Shown here piece by piece: positions 27,540 through 39,673 of a DNA stretch of 64,000 bases; within the stretch, counting starts at the first letter, position 1; every line of letters starts with the position of its first letter. A model generated the notes under the pieces. That model searched no databases, was not told the origin of the DNA, and saw only the letters and a program-made list of their open reading frames with translations. The position numbers were made by a program, and so were the translations under genes. The DNA comes from Elioraea thermophila (ex Habib et al. 2022) (GTDB taxonomy: Bacteria > Pseudomonadota > Alphaproteobacteria > Acetobacterales > Acetobacteraceae), in contig NZ_KZ851831.1 of assembly GCF_003336755.1 (NCBI RefSeq), forward strand, positions 189,776-253,775. Reading direction: 5' to 3'.

Positions 27540-28052
27540 ATGGCGAAGGAACCCGACAAGGCGGCAGGAGAGGGGCATCGGCTCGCCATGGGCCCGATCC
27601 CCGTGGCGCGCCTCGTCGCCGCCACCGCCAGGCCCCTCCTGCGACGCGCCGAGGGCGCTCTCTCCCGCCTCGCCCTCGACTGGGCGGAGGTGGTCGGCCC
27701 CGCCCTCGCCGCCGTCACCACGCCCGAACGCCTCACCGCGCAGGGCAAGGCAGGTGGGGTGCTGACCATCCGTGCCGCCGGCCCCGTCGCGCTCGAGGTG
27801 CAGCATCTCGCGCCGCAACTCCTCGAACGCATCGCTCGGCATCTCGGCCCCGGCCGGGTGACGCGGCTGAAGGTGGTGCAGGGACCGCCCCGGGGGCTCA
27901 CGGAGGAGCAGGCGCCCCCGCCCGTTCCCCCACCATCCCGCCCGGTGGAGGCGTGCCGCCTGCGCGAGTCCCTGCGCACCCTCTCCGACCTGCCCGAGGG
28001 TCCGCTTCGCGACTCCCTGGCCCGGCTCGGGCGGACCATGGCCGGGGCGTGA
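27540..28052 (+). CDS. DUF721 (DciA-like) protein
   Basis: A 170-residue protein with the DUF721 domain in residues 20-110: LDWAEVVGPALAAVTTPERL and GVLTIRAAGPVALEVQHLAPQLLERI. DUF721 proteins are related to DciA, the replicative-helicase operator found in bacteria lacking DnaC or DnaI; a role in loading DnaB is therefore plausible but not shown for the alphaproteobacterial forms. A Pro-rich linker (about 115-135) and a helical tail follow. It diverges from mutY with only 15 bp between start codons, so the two promoters must lie within each other's gene or overlap. ATG 27540 is used; GTG 27534 is an alternative in frame. Confidence 0.75.
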   Translation: MAKEPDKAAGEGHRLAMGPIPVARLVAATARPLLRRAEGALSRLALDWAEVVGPALAAVTTPERLTAQGKAGGVLTIRAAGPVALEVQHLAPQLLERIARHLGPGRVTRLKVVQGPPRGLTEEQAPPPVPPPSRPVEACRLRESLRTLSDLPEGPLRDSLARLGRTMAGA

Positions 28053-28141
28053 ACGGCACCCCGCTCGACCATCCCCTACACTGAGGCCTCGACCGGCCGT
28101 CCCGGCCAGAGTTATAACCACAAAATCTCGTGGAGAGACGC

Positions 28142-28762
28142 GTGATCGACCGTCGCACCCTACTAGCCTTAGTGGCCTGCTCCACCGCCGCGGCTGCCGC
28201 TCCGGCGGCCCACGCCCAAGGCCCGGTGCTCCCCCCGCTCGACGAGATGCTGGCCGAGCGTGCCGCCGGCCCGGCGGACGCCCCGGTGACGGTGGTCGAG
28301 TACTTCTCCCTCACCTGCCCGGCCTGCGCCGCCTTTCATCGCGACACCTGGCCGCGGGTCCGGGCGGAGCTGGTGGAGACGGGACGGGTGCGGCACGTCT
28401 TCGCCGACTTCCCGCTCGACCAGGCCGCGCTCGCCGCCGCCATGCTGGCCCGCGCCCTGCCGGCCGAGCAGTACGAGCCCTTCGTCTCCATGCTCCTCTC
28501 CTCCCAGTCGCGCTGGGCGACGCGCAACTTCCTCGAGGAGCTGGCCAAGCTCGCCTCGCTCGCCGGCATGAGCCGCGACACCTTCCAGGCCGCCCTGCGC
28601 AGCGCCGAACTCCAGCGTGGCGTGCTCGAGATCCGGCTGCGCGGCGAACAGGAACACCGGGTGAACTCGACCCCCACCTTCATCTTCGCCGGCCGCGTGC
28701 CGGGTGTGTCGGGCGCGATCGCCTTCGACCGCTACCTGCGCGAAACCGGCTTGGGCGGCTGA
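28142..28762 (+). CDS. DsbA-like periplasmic thiol-disulfide oxidoreductase
   Basis: A 206-residue exported thioredoxin-fold protein. The leader IDRRTLLALVACSTAAAAAPAAHAQ has an Arg pair and a cleavage site near Ala 25. The active site TCPACAAF (Cys 59 and 62) follows VTVVEYFSLTC. The helical insert and the cis-Pro region VNSTPTFIF (about residues 178-186) complete the DsbA fold. Such proteins introduce or shuffle disulfides in the periplasm; a matching DsbB is not in the window. GTG 28142 has GGAGAG upstream, better than GTG 28130. It stands 14 bp before smc, the usual alphaproteobacterial order. Confidence 0.88.
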   Translation: MIDRRTLLALVACSTAAAAAPAAHAQGPVLPPLDEMLAERAAGPADAPVTVVEYFSLTCPACAAFHRDTWPRVRAELVETGRVRHVFADFPLDQAALAAAMLARALPAEQYEPFVSMLLSSQSRWATRNFLEELAKLASLAGMSRDTFQAALRSAELQRGVLEIRLRGEQEHRVNSTPTFIFAGRVPGVSGAIAFDRYLRETGLGG

Positions 28763-28776
28763 GGGAAGCGCCAACC

Positions 28777-31700
28777 TTGGGCCTTCGGTTCCTCCGTCTC
28801 CGCCTCGCGGGCTTCAAGAGCTTCGTCGAACCCACGACGGTCGAGATCCTACCCGGGCTCACCGGCATCGTCGGGCCCAACGGCTGCGGCAAGTCGAACA
28901 TCGTCGAGGCGCTGCGCTGGGCGATGGGCGAAACCTCCGCCAAGTCTCTGCGGGGGGGCGAGATGGAGGACGTGATCTTCGCCGGCACCGCCGTCCGCCC
29001 CGCCCGGCAATGGGCGGAGGTCTCGCTCACCCTGGAGGCTCCGCCGGGCGAGGCGCCGCACGCGCTCGGCTCCGAGGCGAAGCCAGGAGAGCCGCTCGAG
29101 TTCGACGTTTTGCGCCGGATCGAACGCGGCGGCGGCTCCACCTACCGCGTCAACGGCAAGGAGTGGCGGGCGCGCGACGTCCAGCTGCTGTTCGCCGATG
29201 CGGCCACCGGAGCGCGATCGGTGGCCATGGTGAGCCAGGGCAAGGTCGGCGCGCTGGTCAATGCCCGGCCCGAGGACCGGCGAACTTTGCTCGAGGAGGC
29301 GGCCGGCATCACCGGCCTACACGCCCGCCGCCACGAGGCGGAACTGAAGCTGCGCGCGGCGGAGGCGAACCTCGCCCGCGCCGATGACGTGCTCGGCACG
29401 CTCGAAGCCCAGCTCGCACAGCTGAAGAAGCAGGCGCGGCAGGCCACACGCTACCGCAACCTGGTCGCCCAGATCCGCGAGGCGGAGGAGATGCTGCACG
29501 CCGCCCGGCTTGCGCGCGCCGCCGCCGAGCTCGCGGCGGCAGAGGCGACCTTGCGCGAGGCGGAACGCGCTCTGGCCGCGGCGACGGAGGCCGCGGCCGC
29601 CGCCGCTACCCGTGCGGCCGAGACCGAAGCGGCCCTTCCCCCCTTGCGCGAGGCGGACGCCGAGGCCCGCAGCGCGGTGGAGCGGGCGCGGGCCGAAGCG
29701 GCGCGCGCCGAGGCCGAGGCGAAAACCGCCGCCGAGGCGCTCGCCGCCGCCGAGGCCGCCGTCTCCCGCCTCGCCAGCGACCTCGCCCATGCCGAGCGCC
29801 TGCAGGCGGACGCCGCTGCCGCCCTCGCTCGGCTCACCGACGAGGAACGCCGGCTCAAGCCGCTGCACGACGCCGCACCGGGCCGGATCGCCGAGGCCGA
29901 AGCCGCCCTCGCCCTCGCGCAGGAAACCGTCCACGCCCGCGAGGTGGAGGCCCAGGCGGCGACCGAGCACGCCGCCGCTCTCGCTGCCCGGGCCCAGGCA
30001 CTCGCCGCCCGCATCCGCGACGCCGAACGCGCCCTCGCCAAGCATGCCGAGGACGCGAAGCGGCTGGCGGCGGAACGCGCCGCCCTCGAGGCGCAGATGG
30101 TGGCAGCCGCCGCCCTCGACGGGGCGGAAGCGACGGTGCGCGAGGCCGAGGCCGCGCTCGCCGCCGCTCGCGCCGAGGTGGAGGCCGCCGAGGCTGCCCG
30201 CGCCGCCGCCCATGCCGCCGCCGTCGACGCCCTCAAGCGCGCGCAGGCGGCGGAAGCCGAGCGCACTCGACTGACGGCCGAAGCGCGGGGGCTTCGCGAC
30301 GCGCTCGCCGTGCGTGAGGACGAGCTCTGGCCGCCGCTGGTCGATGCCATCACCGTCCCCGAGGGGCTGGAGACCGCGCTCGGCGCCGCCCTCGGCGAGG
30401 CGCTGGAGGCGACGACGGATCGGGCCGCGCCAAGGCACTGGCGCGCCCTGCCGCCCTTGCTTCCCGCCCAGCCCCTGCCCGACGGCGCCACCCCCCTTGC
30501 CGCCCTCGTCACGGCGCCGCCGGAGCTTTCCCGTGCGCTGTCGCAGATCGGCCTCGTCGCTGACACCGCGGCCGGCGAGCGTCTCGCCGCCGCGCTCAGG
30601 CCCGGCCAGATCCTCGTCTGCCGCGAGGGCTCGGTCTGGCGCTGGGACGGCTATGCGGTGCGCGCCGGCACGCCGACCGCCGCCGCGACCAGGCTCGCGC
30701 AGCGCAATCGGCTTGCCGCCCTGCGCGTGCGGTTGGCCGAAGCCGAGGCCGAAGCCGGCCGGGCGAAGGCCGACCACGAGCGGGCGGCCGCCGAAGAGGC
30801 CCGCGCGATCGCGCGCGAGAAGGCCGCCCGCGAGGCGCGCGGCAACGCCGAACACCGCCTCGAGGCCGCGCGGCGGGAGCTCGCTTCCCTCACCGCCCGC
30901 GCCACCGCCGCCTCGAGCCGGCTTGCCGCCCTCAGCCCTCAGGAGGAACGCCTCGCCCACATGCGGGCGGAGGCCGAGGAGACGCTGCGCGCGCTGCGGT
31001 CGGAGGCGGCGGATCTTCCTCCACTGGCCGAAGCGGAGGCGCGGCGTTCGGAGGCGCGCGCCGCGCTCGCCGAGGCGCGCAAGGCCGAATCGGAGGCCCG
31101 CGCCGCCCTCGAGGTGGCGCGCCGCGAGGCCGCCTCGCTCGCCGCGCGGCTCGCCGCCATCGCCCAGGAGACGGCGGCTTGGCAGGGGCGGACGGCGGAG
31201 GCCGAGGCACGGCTGGCCGAACTCACCGCCCGCCGCGACGAGGCCGAGGCCGAGCGCGCCCGGCTCGCCGAAACCCCCGCCCGTGCCGCCGAGGCCCGCT
31301 CGCGCGCCTTCGACACGCTGGCCAGGGCGGAAGAGGCTCGGCGGGCTTCGGCCGACGCCCTCGCCCGCGCCGAGGCCGAGGCCGCCGACGCCGCCCGCGC
31401 CGCCCGCGCCGCCGATTCGGCGCTTGCCCAGGCGCGCGAGGCCCTGGTGCGGGCCGAGGAACGACTGGGCGGGTTACGAGCCACCGCGGCCGACCTCGCG
31501 CGCGAAGTGGCGGAGCGCCTCGGCCTCTCCGCCGAGACCCTCATCGCCCGCGTGGCGGTCGCCGATCCGCCCGGCGAAACCGAAGCGGCCGCGGCGCGGC
31601 GGCTCGACAAGCTCACCCGCGAGCGCGACGGCATCGGCCCCGTCAACCTCGCCGCCGAGGCCGAACTGGCGGAGGTCGAGCAGCGCATCGCGACGCTCAA

Positions 31701-32271
31701 CGCCGAGCGCGCCGACCTTGCCGCCGCGATCGCCAAGCTCAGGGCCGCGATCGGGGCGCTGAACCGCGAAGGGCGCGAGCGGCTCACCGCCCGCTTCGCC
31801 GAGGTCGATCGCCACTTCCGCGAACTCTTCGTCCGCCTGTTCGGCGGCGGGCGGGCGCATCTTTCGCTGATCGACAGCGACGACCCCCTCGAGGCCGGGC
31901 TCGAGATCATGGCCGAACCCCCCGGCAAGAAGCTCGCCGCCCTTTCCTTGCTTTCGGGCGGCGAGCAGGCGCTGACCGCGCTCGCGCTGATCTTCGCCGT
32001 CTTCCTCACCAACCCGGCACCGATCTGCGTGCTGGATGAGGTGGATGCCCCGCTCGATGATGCGAACGTGGATCGTTTCTGCAGCTTGCTCGAGGAGATC
32101 GCGCGCGAGACCGGCACGCGCTTCCTCATCGTCACCCACCATCGGCTGACCATGGCGCGGATGGACCGCCTGTACGGGGTGACGATGGCGGAGCGCGGCG
32201 TTTCGCAGCTCGTCTCGGTCGATCTCGCCGCCGCCGAGGCGCTGGTGCCGCAGGCGATCGCGGCGGAGTAG
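28777..32271 (+). CDS. smc: Chromosome segregation ATPase SMC
   Basis: A 1164-residue SMC protein. The head is split: N-terminal Walker A GPNGCGKSN (33-41) and C-terminal ABC signature LSGGEQALTALALIF (about 1058) with Walker B CVLDEVDAPLDDANVDRF (about 1083). Between them are two very Ala/Glu/Arg-rich coiled coils and a hinge at about 515-640 (LVDAITVPEGLETALGAALG, CREGSVWRWDGYAV). With ScpA and ScpB it forms the ring that compacts and aligns chromosome arms from parS outward; two parS sites occur later in this window. The start is TTG 28777, nine bases after GAGGGAAG and matching the family N-terminus. Length is slightly below the usual 1150-1190 range midpoint, so nothing is missing. Confidence 0.95.
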   Translation: MGLRFLRLRLAGFKSFVEPTTVEILPGLTGIVGPNGCGKSNIVEALRWAMGETSAKSLRGGEMEDVIFAGTAVRPARQWAEVSLTLEAPPGEAPHALGSEAKPGEPLEFDVLRRIERGGGSTYRVNGKEWRARDVQLLFADAATGARSVAMVSQGKVGALVNARPEDRRTLLEEAAGITGLHARRHEAELKLRAAEANLARADDVLGTLEAQLAQLKKQARQATRYRNLVAQIREAEEMLHAARLARAAAELAAAEATLREAERALAAATEAAAAAATRAAETEAALPPLREADAEARSAVERARAEAARAEAEAKTAAEALAAAEAAVSRLASDLAHAERLQADAAAALARLTDEERRLKPLHDAAPGRIAEAEAALALAQETVHAREVEAQAATEHAAALAARAQALAARIRDAERALAKHAEDAKRLAAERAALEAQMVAAAALDGAEATVREAEAALAAARAEVEAAEAARAAAHAAAVDALKRAQAAEAERTRLTAEARGLRDALAVREDELWPPLVDAITVPEGLETALGAALGEALEATTDRAAPRHWRALPPLLPAQPLPDGATPLAALVTAPPELSRALSQIGLVADTAAGERLAAALRPGQILVCREGSVWRWDGYAVRAGTPTAAATRLAQRNRLAALRVRLAEAEAEAGRAKADHERAAAEEARAIAREKAAREARGNAEHRLEAARRELASLTARATAASSRLAALSPQEERLAHMRAEAEETLRALRSEAADLPPLAEAEARRSEARAALAEARKAESEARAALEVARREAASLAARLAAIAQETAAWQGRTAEAEARLAELTARRDEAEAERARLAETPARAAEARSRAFDTLARAEEARRASADALARAEAEAADAARAARAADSALAQAREALVRAEERLGGLRATAADLAREVAERLGLSAETLIARVAVADPPGETEAAAARRLDKLTRERDGIGPVNLAAEAELAEVEQRIATLNAERADLAAAIAKLRAAIGALNREGRERLTARFAEVDRHFRELFVRLFGGGRAHLSLIDSDDPLEAGLEIMAEPPGKKLAALSLLSGGEQALTALALIFAVFLTNPAPICVLDEVDAPLDDANVDRFCSLLEEIARETGTRFLIVTHHRLTMARMDRLYGVTMAERGVSQLVSVDLAAAEALVPQAIAAE

Positions 32272-32313
32272 CGGCGGCGAACGTTTGCCGCGTGCTGCGG
32301 CGCCGCGCGTTTC

Positions 32314-32342
32314 TTGACACCCCCCGTTGCCGCCGCTAGGAG
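32314..32342 (+). promoter_or_regulatory. Candidate sigma70 promoter of the F0 ATP synthase operon
   Basis: A consensus TTGACA at 32314-32319 and TAGGAG at 32337-32342 are spaced by 17 bp, about 48 bp upstream of the atpI start. The -35 is perfect, while the -10 is weak, as is common in GC-rich alphaproteobacteria. Confidence 0.5.
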
Positions 32343-32389
32343 GCTCGCGCCTTCCGGGCGCGGTTCACGGCGAGCGGAGGAGCATCGGG

Positions 32390-32719
32390 TTGGACGATCC
32401 CCCCCGCGCTGGGCGGCCGGAGAGCTTCGAGGAGAGGCTTCGGGCGGCGCGCGACCGGGCCGGTCTCGACGGCAAGGACGCGGCGGCTGGGGGAATGGGG
32501 GCGAGCCCCTGGGGCCTCGGCTTGCGTGCCGGGCTCGAAGTGGCCTCCGCCCTCGCGGTCGGAGTGGGCATCGGGCTCGCTCTCGACTGGTGGCTCGGCA
32601 CCCGGCCGCTCTTCCTCGTGCTGTTCCTGTTCCTGGGAGGTGCCGCCGGAGTCCTCAACGTGCACCGCCTGATGCTGGGCCGCAGCACGCGGGGGTCGAA
32701 CGCTGATCGGGGAAAGTGA
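32390..32719 (+). CDS. atpI: F0F1 ATP synthase assembly protein AtpI
   Basis: A 109-residue protein with a charged N-terminal half (residues 1-45) and two membrane helices, GLEVASALAVGVGIGLALDW and RPLFLVLFLFLGGAAGVLNV, separated by the short WLGT turn, the AtpI pattern. AtpI helps assemble the c-ring and may affect Mg uptake. The start is TTG 32390, nine bases after CGGAGG. Its stop TGA directly abuts the ATG of atpB, so the genes are translationally coupled. Confidence 0.85.
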   Translation: MDDPPRAGRPESFEERLRAARDRAGLDGKDAAAGGMGASPWGLGLRAGLEVASALAVGVGIGLALDWWLGTRPLFLVLFLFLGGAAGVLNVHRLMLGRSTRGSNADRGK

Positions 32720-33457
32720 ATGGCCGCCGAAGGCAAGACGATCGACGCGCTGAGCCAGTTCGCGCTCTCGCCTATCGTCGCCGGCTTCACCAACTCCAAC
32801 CTCTACATGCTGATCGCGGCAGGCGCGATCTCCGCCCTGATGATCCTCGGCATGAAGCCGCGCGCCATGGTGCCCGGGCGCCTGCAGAGCCTCGCCGAGG
32901 TCGCCTACGAGTTCGTTGCCGGCATGGTGAAGGAACAGGTGGGCAAGGAGGGGATGAAATACTTCCCCTTCGTCTTCACCCTCTTCATGTTCATCCTGTT
33001 CGGCAACATGCTGGGCATGCTGCCCTACGCCTTCACCTTCACCAGCCACATCGCGGTGACGGTCACACTTGCGCTGATCGTCTTCATCCTGGTCACCGCG
33101 GTCGCAATTGCGATCCATGGGGCGAAGTTCTTCGGCTACTTCTTCCCCGAAGGCGCGCCGGTGGCGCTCGCGCCGATCATCATCCCGGTCGAGATCATCT
33201 CCTACCTCTCGCGGGTGGTGTCGCTCAGCGTGCGGCTGTTCGCCAACATGGTCGCCGGCCACGTGATGCTGAAGGTGTTCGCGACCTTCGTCGTGCTCCT
33301 GGGCGGGCTCGGCTCGCTCGGCCTCGTTGGCGCGGCCGCACCGCTCGCGCTCAATGTCGCGCTGGTCGGCTTCGAGTTCCTGGTCGCGTTCCTGCAGGCC
33401 TACGTGTTCGCGATCCTGACCTGCATCTACCTGCACGACGCCGTGCACCTGCATTGA
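32720..33457 (+). CDS. atpB: ATP synthase F0 subunit a
   Basis: A 245-residue membrane protein with five to six helices. The conserved helix [19 protein letters not shown] (about residues 168-186) contains the Arg essential for proton transfer against the c-ring. The N-terminal [20 protein letters not shown] is typical of alphaproteobacterial a-subunits. It forms the two half-channels for protons. It directly follows atpI, and atpE comes 55 bp later. Confidence 0.95.
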   Translation: MAAEGKTIDALSQFALSPIVAGFTNSNLYMLIAAGAISALMILGMKPRAMVPGRLQSLAEVAYEFVAGMVKEQVGKEGMKYFPFVFTLFMFILFGNMLGMLPYAFTFTSHIAVTVTLALIVFILVTAVAIAIHGAKFFGYFFPEGAPVALAPIIIPVEIISYLSRVVSLSVRLFANMVAGHVMLKVFATFVVLLGGLGSLGLVGAAAPLALNVALVGFEFLVAFLQAYVFAILTCIYLHDAVHLH

Positions 33458-33512
33458 GCAAAGGGCACGGCGCGGCGAGACCCCTCAACCGTCACAGCAA
33501 GGGAACACCACC

Positions 33513-33737
33513 ATGGACGTTGAAGCCGCCAAGGCGCTCGGTGCCGGCATCGCCGTGATCGCCCTGTTCGGGGTGGGCCTCGGGATCGGCAACATCTTCT
33601 CCTCGTTGATCTCCTCGGTCGCGCGCAATCCTTCCGCCCGCGACGCGGTGTTCCCGATCGGCATCCTGGGCTTCGCGCTGACGGAAGCGGTGGCGCTGTT
33701 CGCGCTGCTGATCGCCTTCCTCATCCTCTTCGCCTGA
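33513..33737 (+). CDS. atpE: ATP synthase F0 subunit c
   Basis: A 74-residue hairpin of two membrane helices joined by the polar loop ARNPSARD. The first helix has the Gly-rich [18 protein letters not shown], and the second, [20 protein letters not shown], contains the ion-binding Glu. No extra polar residues of the sodium-binding type are evident, so protons are the likely ion. Several copies form the rotor ring. Position between atpB and the b' gene is standard for this class. Confidence 0.95.
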   Translation: MDVEAAKALGAGIAVIALFGVGLGIGNIFSSLISSVARNPSARDAVFPIGILGFALTEAVALFALLIAFLILFA

Positions 33738-33796
33738 ATTGTCGTCGGCCGGGGGCGGGGTCTCGGCCCCGCCATCCCGGTCTCGGAGCCCGGGCC

Positions 33797-34288
33797 ATGC
33801 CGCAGCTCGAGTTCGGCAATCCGCTGATCCTGAGCCAGGTGTTCTGGCTCCTGGTGATCTTCGGCGCGCTTTACGTCATCGTGTCGAAGATCGCGCTGCC
33901 GCCCGTCGCCTCGGTGCTGGAGGAACGCGCGGCCAAGATCGCCGCCGAGCTCGACCGCGCACGAGCGCTGAAGGAGGAGGCCGACGCCGCGATGGCCGAG
34001 GCCGAAAAGGCTCAGGCCAAGGCGCGCGCCGAAGCGCAGGCCGCGATCCGGGCTGCGATCGAGCGGGCCAAGGCCGAAGCGGCGAAGGCGGAAGCCGAAC
34101 AGGCGGCCCGACTCGCCCGGCAGATCGCCGAGGCCGAGGCGCGCATCGCCGAAGCCCGCGCCAAGGCCGAAGCCGCCATCGGCGAGGTCGCCGTCGAAGC
34201 CGCCCAGGCCGCGACCGCGCGGCTGATCGGCGTGACGCCGGACCTTGCGCGGGTTCAGGCAGCGATTTCCGAAGTCGGGCGCGGCTGA
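33797..34288 (+). CDS. atpG: ATP synthase F0 subunit b'
   Basis: A 163-residue stator subunit with one N-terminal helix (LSQVFWLLVIFGALYVIVSK, about residues 12-31) and a long Ala/Glu/Lys/Arg coiled coil. Photosynthetic bacteria and alphaproteobacteria carry two b-type genes; this is the first, b', which pairs with b to form the peripheral stalk. The conserved lead PQLEFGNPLILSQVFWLL is typical of b'. The gene name atpG is used here for b' (also called atpF'), not for the gamma subunit. Confidence 0.9.
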   Translation: MPQLEFGNPLILSQVFWLLVIFGALYVIVSKIALPPVASVLEERAAKIAAELDRARALKEEADAAMAEAEKAQAKARAEAQAAIRAAIERAKAEAAKAEAEQAARLARQIAEAEARIAEARAKAEAAIGEVAVEAAQAATARLIGVTPDLARVQAAISEVGRG

Positions 34289-34312
34289 GCACCCGAGGCA
34301 GAGGAGCCGAGG

Positions 34313-34807
34313 ATGAGCGCGCTTCCCTTGAACGACCCGAAGTTTTGGGTCGCCGTCTCCTTCCTTCTTTTCCTCGTCGTCGCATGGAAGCCGCTGATCC
34401 TGCGCATCGTTCGGCTGCTCGATGCGCGGGCGGAGCGCATCCGCGCCGAGATCGCCGAGGCCGAGCGGCTGCGCGCGGAGGCCGAGGCCCTGTTGCGCGA
34501 CGCCAAGGCCAAGCACGAGGCGGCTCGGGCAGAGGCCGAGGCCGTGCTCGCCCATGCGCGGGAGGAGGCGGAGCGCGTGGCGAGGGAGCTCGCCGAGGCG
34601 ACGGCGGCCGCGATGGCGCGGCGCGAGAAGATGGCGCTCGATCGCATCGCCGCCGCCGAGGCAGAAGCGGCCGCCTCCATCCGCGCCAAGGCTGCCGACC
34701 TCGCCGTCGCGGCCACCAAGCGGCTGGTTGCCGAGCACCTGACCCCCGAGCGGCATGCCGCCCTCATCGGGCGCGCGATCGAGGATTTGCCGCAGAAGCT
34801 GCACTGA
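34313..34807 (+). CDS. atpF: ATP synthase F0 subunit b
   Basis: A 164-residue stator subunit: KFWVAVSFLLFLVVAWKPL gives the single N-terminal membrane helix, followed by a long amphipathic coiled coil and a short C-terminal helix ERHAALIGRAIEDLPQKL that contacts the F1 delta subunit. It heterodimerises with the preceding b' protein. This is the last gene of the F0 operon and is followed by an intrinsic terminator. The F1 genes are not in the window, as is usual for alphaproteobacteria, where F0 and F1 operons are separate. Confidence 0.93.
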   Translation: MSALPLNDPKFWVAVSFLLFLVVAWKPLILRIVRLLDARAERIRAEIAEAERLRAEAEALLRDAKAKHEAARAEAEAVLAHAREEAERVARELAEATAAAMARREKMALDRIAAAEAEAAASIRAKAADLAVAATKRLVAEHLTPERHAALIGRAIEDLPQKLH

Positions 34808-34873
34808 ACGGCGGCAGCAGGGGCGATCCCCGCTCAGCTCCTTGCTGCCGTGCCGGTCGTCGCGAGGCGCGCG

Positions 34874-34904
34874 GGCCGCTTCGACGGAAGCGGCCTTTCT
34901 TTTG
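34874..34904 (+). terminator. Intrinsic terminator of the F0 operon
   Basis: GGCCGCTTC (34874-34882) pairs perfectly with GAAGCGGCC (34887-34895) around GACG, followed by TTTCTTTTG. It lies 67 bp after the atpF stop, on the coding strand, with the stem and U-tract expected of a Rho-independent terminator. Confidence 0.8.
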
Positions 34905-34956
34905 CTAGGCAGGTTGCGCCGGCCCGACCACCGCCGGCCGTCCCGGGGGAGAGGCG

Positions 34957-38241
<3,285 letters not shown>

Positions 38242-38259
38242 CTGCCGCCGCGGGTCGGC

Positions 38260-38922
38260 TCAGAGCGCGGTCGGGGTCACCTCGCCGCGCTCGATTCGAT
38301 ACGCCGCGTCCACCATCGGCTTGAGCAGATCCGGGTTGCTTTCCGTGATCAGGACGGCGAGGGCGGGCTCCGCGGCGCGCAGCCGCGCGAGCGCCTCGGC
38401 GTACCGTCTCGCCAGGGCCGGGGCGAGGCCCTGGAACGGCTCATCCAGCAGCACGAGCCGCGTTCCGGTCATCAGCGCGCGCCCGAGCGCAACCATCTTG
38501 CCCTGGCCGCCCGAGAGGCCTCCCGCCTTTCGCCCGCGCAGCTCGACGAGCTCGGGCAGGATCGCGAACACCCTCTCCAGGCGACGCCTCGTCTCGGCCG
38601 CGCCGAGACCGAGCACCTCCGCCGGCAGCCGCAGGTTCTCCTCCACCGTGAAGCCGGCGAACAGGCGGCGGTCCTCCGGGGCATAGCCGATCGCGAGCGC
38701 GGTGCGCCGATGCGCCGGCACCGTGCCGAGGTCCTGGTCGTCGAAGAGGAGCCTGCCTGCCGCGAGCGGCACCAGTCCCATGATCGCGCGCAGCGTGGTG
38801 GTCTTGCCGGCCCCGTTGCGGCCGATGAGCGCGACCCGCGTGCCGGCCGCGACGGCGAGATCGACGCCGCGCAGCACGCGCGTGCCGGCGATCGCCACCT
38901 CGAGGCGTTCAAGCGCCAGCAT
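38260..38922 (-). CDS. livF: Branched-chain amino-acid type ABC transporter ATPase LivF
   Basis: A 220-residue ATP-binding subunit with Walker A GRNGAGKTT (34-42), the Q-loop region YAPEDRRLFAGFTVEENL typical of LivF, signature LSGGQGKMVALGRALM and Walker B LVLLDEPFQGLAP. It pairs with the LivG-like ATPase to power import. Its ATG 38922 overlaps the end of the livG gene by 14 bp, so it is the last cistron of a livK-H-M-G-F operon. Substrate is set by the binding protein and is not known. Confidence 0.9.
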   Translation of the reverse strand: MLALERLEVAIAGTRVLRGVDLAVAAGTRVALIGRNGAGKTTTLRAIMGLVPLAAGRLLFDDQDLGTVPAHRRTALAIGYAPEDRRLFAGFTVEENLRLPAEVLGLGAAETRRRLERVFAILPELVELRGRKAGGLSGGQGKMVALGRALMTGTRLVLLDEPFQGLAPALARRYAEALARLRAAEPALAVLITESNPDLLKPMVDAAYRIERGEVTPTAL

Positions 38923-39673
38923 GCGCGGTCTCGACCCCGATCACCTCGCGCAGCACGGCCGGATCGGCGAGAACCTCGCGCGGCGGGCCGGCGACCAAGA
39001 TCTTGCCCTGGCTCCAGACCGCCACCCGGTCGGCGTAACGCTCCACAACCTCCATGTCGTGCTCGACGAAGACGGCAGTGGTGCGCCGCGCGCGCAGCGC
39101 TCCGACCAGCGTGTCCATGACGGCGAACTTCTCGGCCGAAGCGACGCCGGAAGTCGGTTCGTCCATCAGCAGAAGTCTCGGTTCGAGCGCCATCGCCATC
39201 GCCACGTCGGTGAGCTTGCGCGCCCCTTCGTTCAGCTCCGTCGCCCGGGCGGTGGCGAGTTGGGCGAGCCCGACCTGTTCGAGCAGGCGCATCGCTTCCG
39301 AGGCGGTCGTGTGGTCGAGCAAGGGGGTGAAGGCGCGCCAGAAGCCCCGTCGCGCCGCGACCTTGAGCGCGACGTTCTCGATCACCGTCTGTTCGGCGAA
39401 GAGCTGAGGGATCTGGAAGCTGCGCGCGATGCCGCGCCGGACGATCGCGCGGGGCGCAAGCCCCGTGATGTCCTCCCCGCCGAACAGGATCCGCCCCGCC
39501 TGCGGCCTGAGGTAGCCGGTCGTCATGTTGATGAAGGTGGTCTTGCCGGCACCGTTCGGGCCGATGATGGCGAGGATCTCGCCCTCGGCCACGTCGAGAT
39601 CGACACCGTCGGCGGCACGCACGCCGCCGAAGGCGATGGCGAGCCCGCGCGCTGACAGCAGGGGCTCGCTCAT
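38909..39673 (-). CDS. livG: Branched-chain amino-acid type ABC transporter ATPase LivG
   Basis: A 254-residue ATPase with Walker A GPNGAGKTT (38-46) and Walker B RLLLMDEPTSGV. The signature reads LNEGARKLTDVAMAMA in place of LSGGQ, and the D-loop is DEPTSGVASAEKF; both match a subgroup of LivG-like proteins rather than the classic amino-acid importer, so the substrate may be different (small amides or carboxylates are possible). ATG 39673 overlaps the livM stop (ATGA). An upstream ATG at 39685 would add four residues. Confidence 0.87.
   Translation of the reverse strand: MSEPLLSARGLAIAFGGVRAADGVDLDVAEGEILAIIGPNGAGKTTFINMTTGYLRPQAGRILFGGEDITGLAPRAIVRRGIARSFQIPQLFAEQTVIENVALKVAARRGFWRAFTPLLDHTTASEAMRLLEQVGLAQLATARATELNEGARKLTDVAMAMALEPRLLLMDEPTSGVASAEKFAVMDTLVGALRARRTTAVFVEHDMEVVERYADRVAVWSQGKILVAGPPREVLADPAVLREVIGVETAHAGA

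Noticed and set aside
28090-28118. A TATAAC at 28113 as a promoter for the DsbA-like gene
   Set aside because: The -10 is fair but no -35 lies at the right distance; the gene may be read from the DUF721 promoter.
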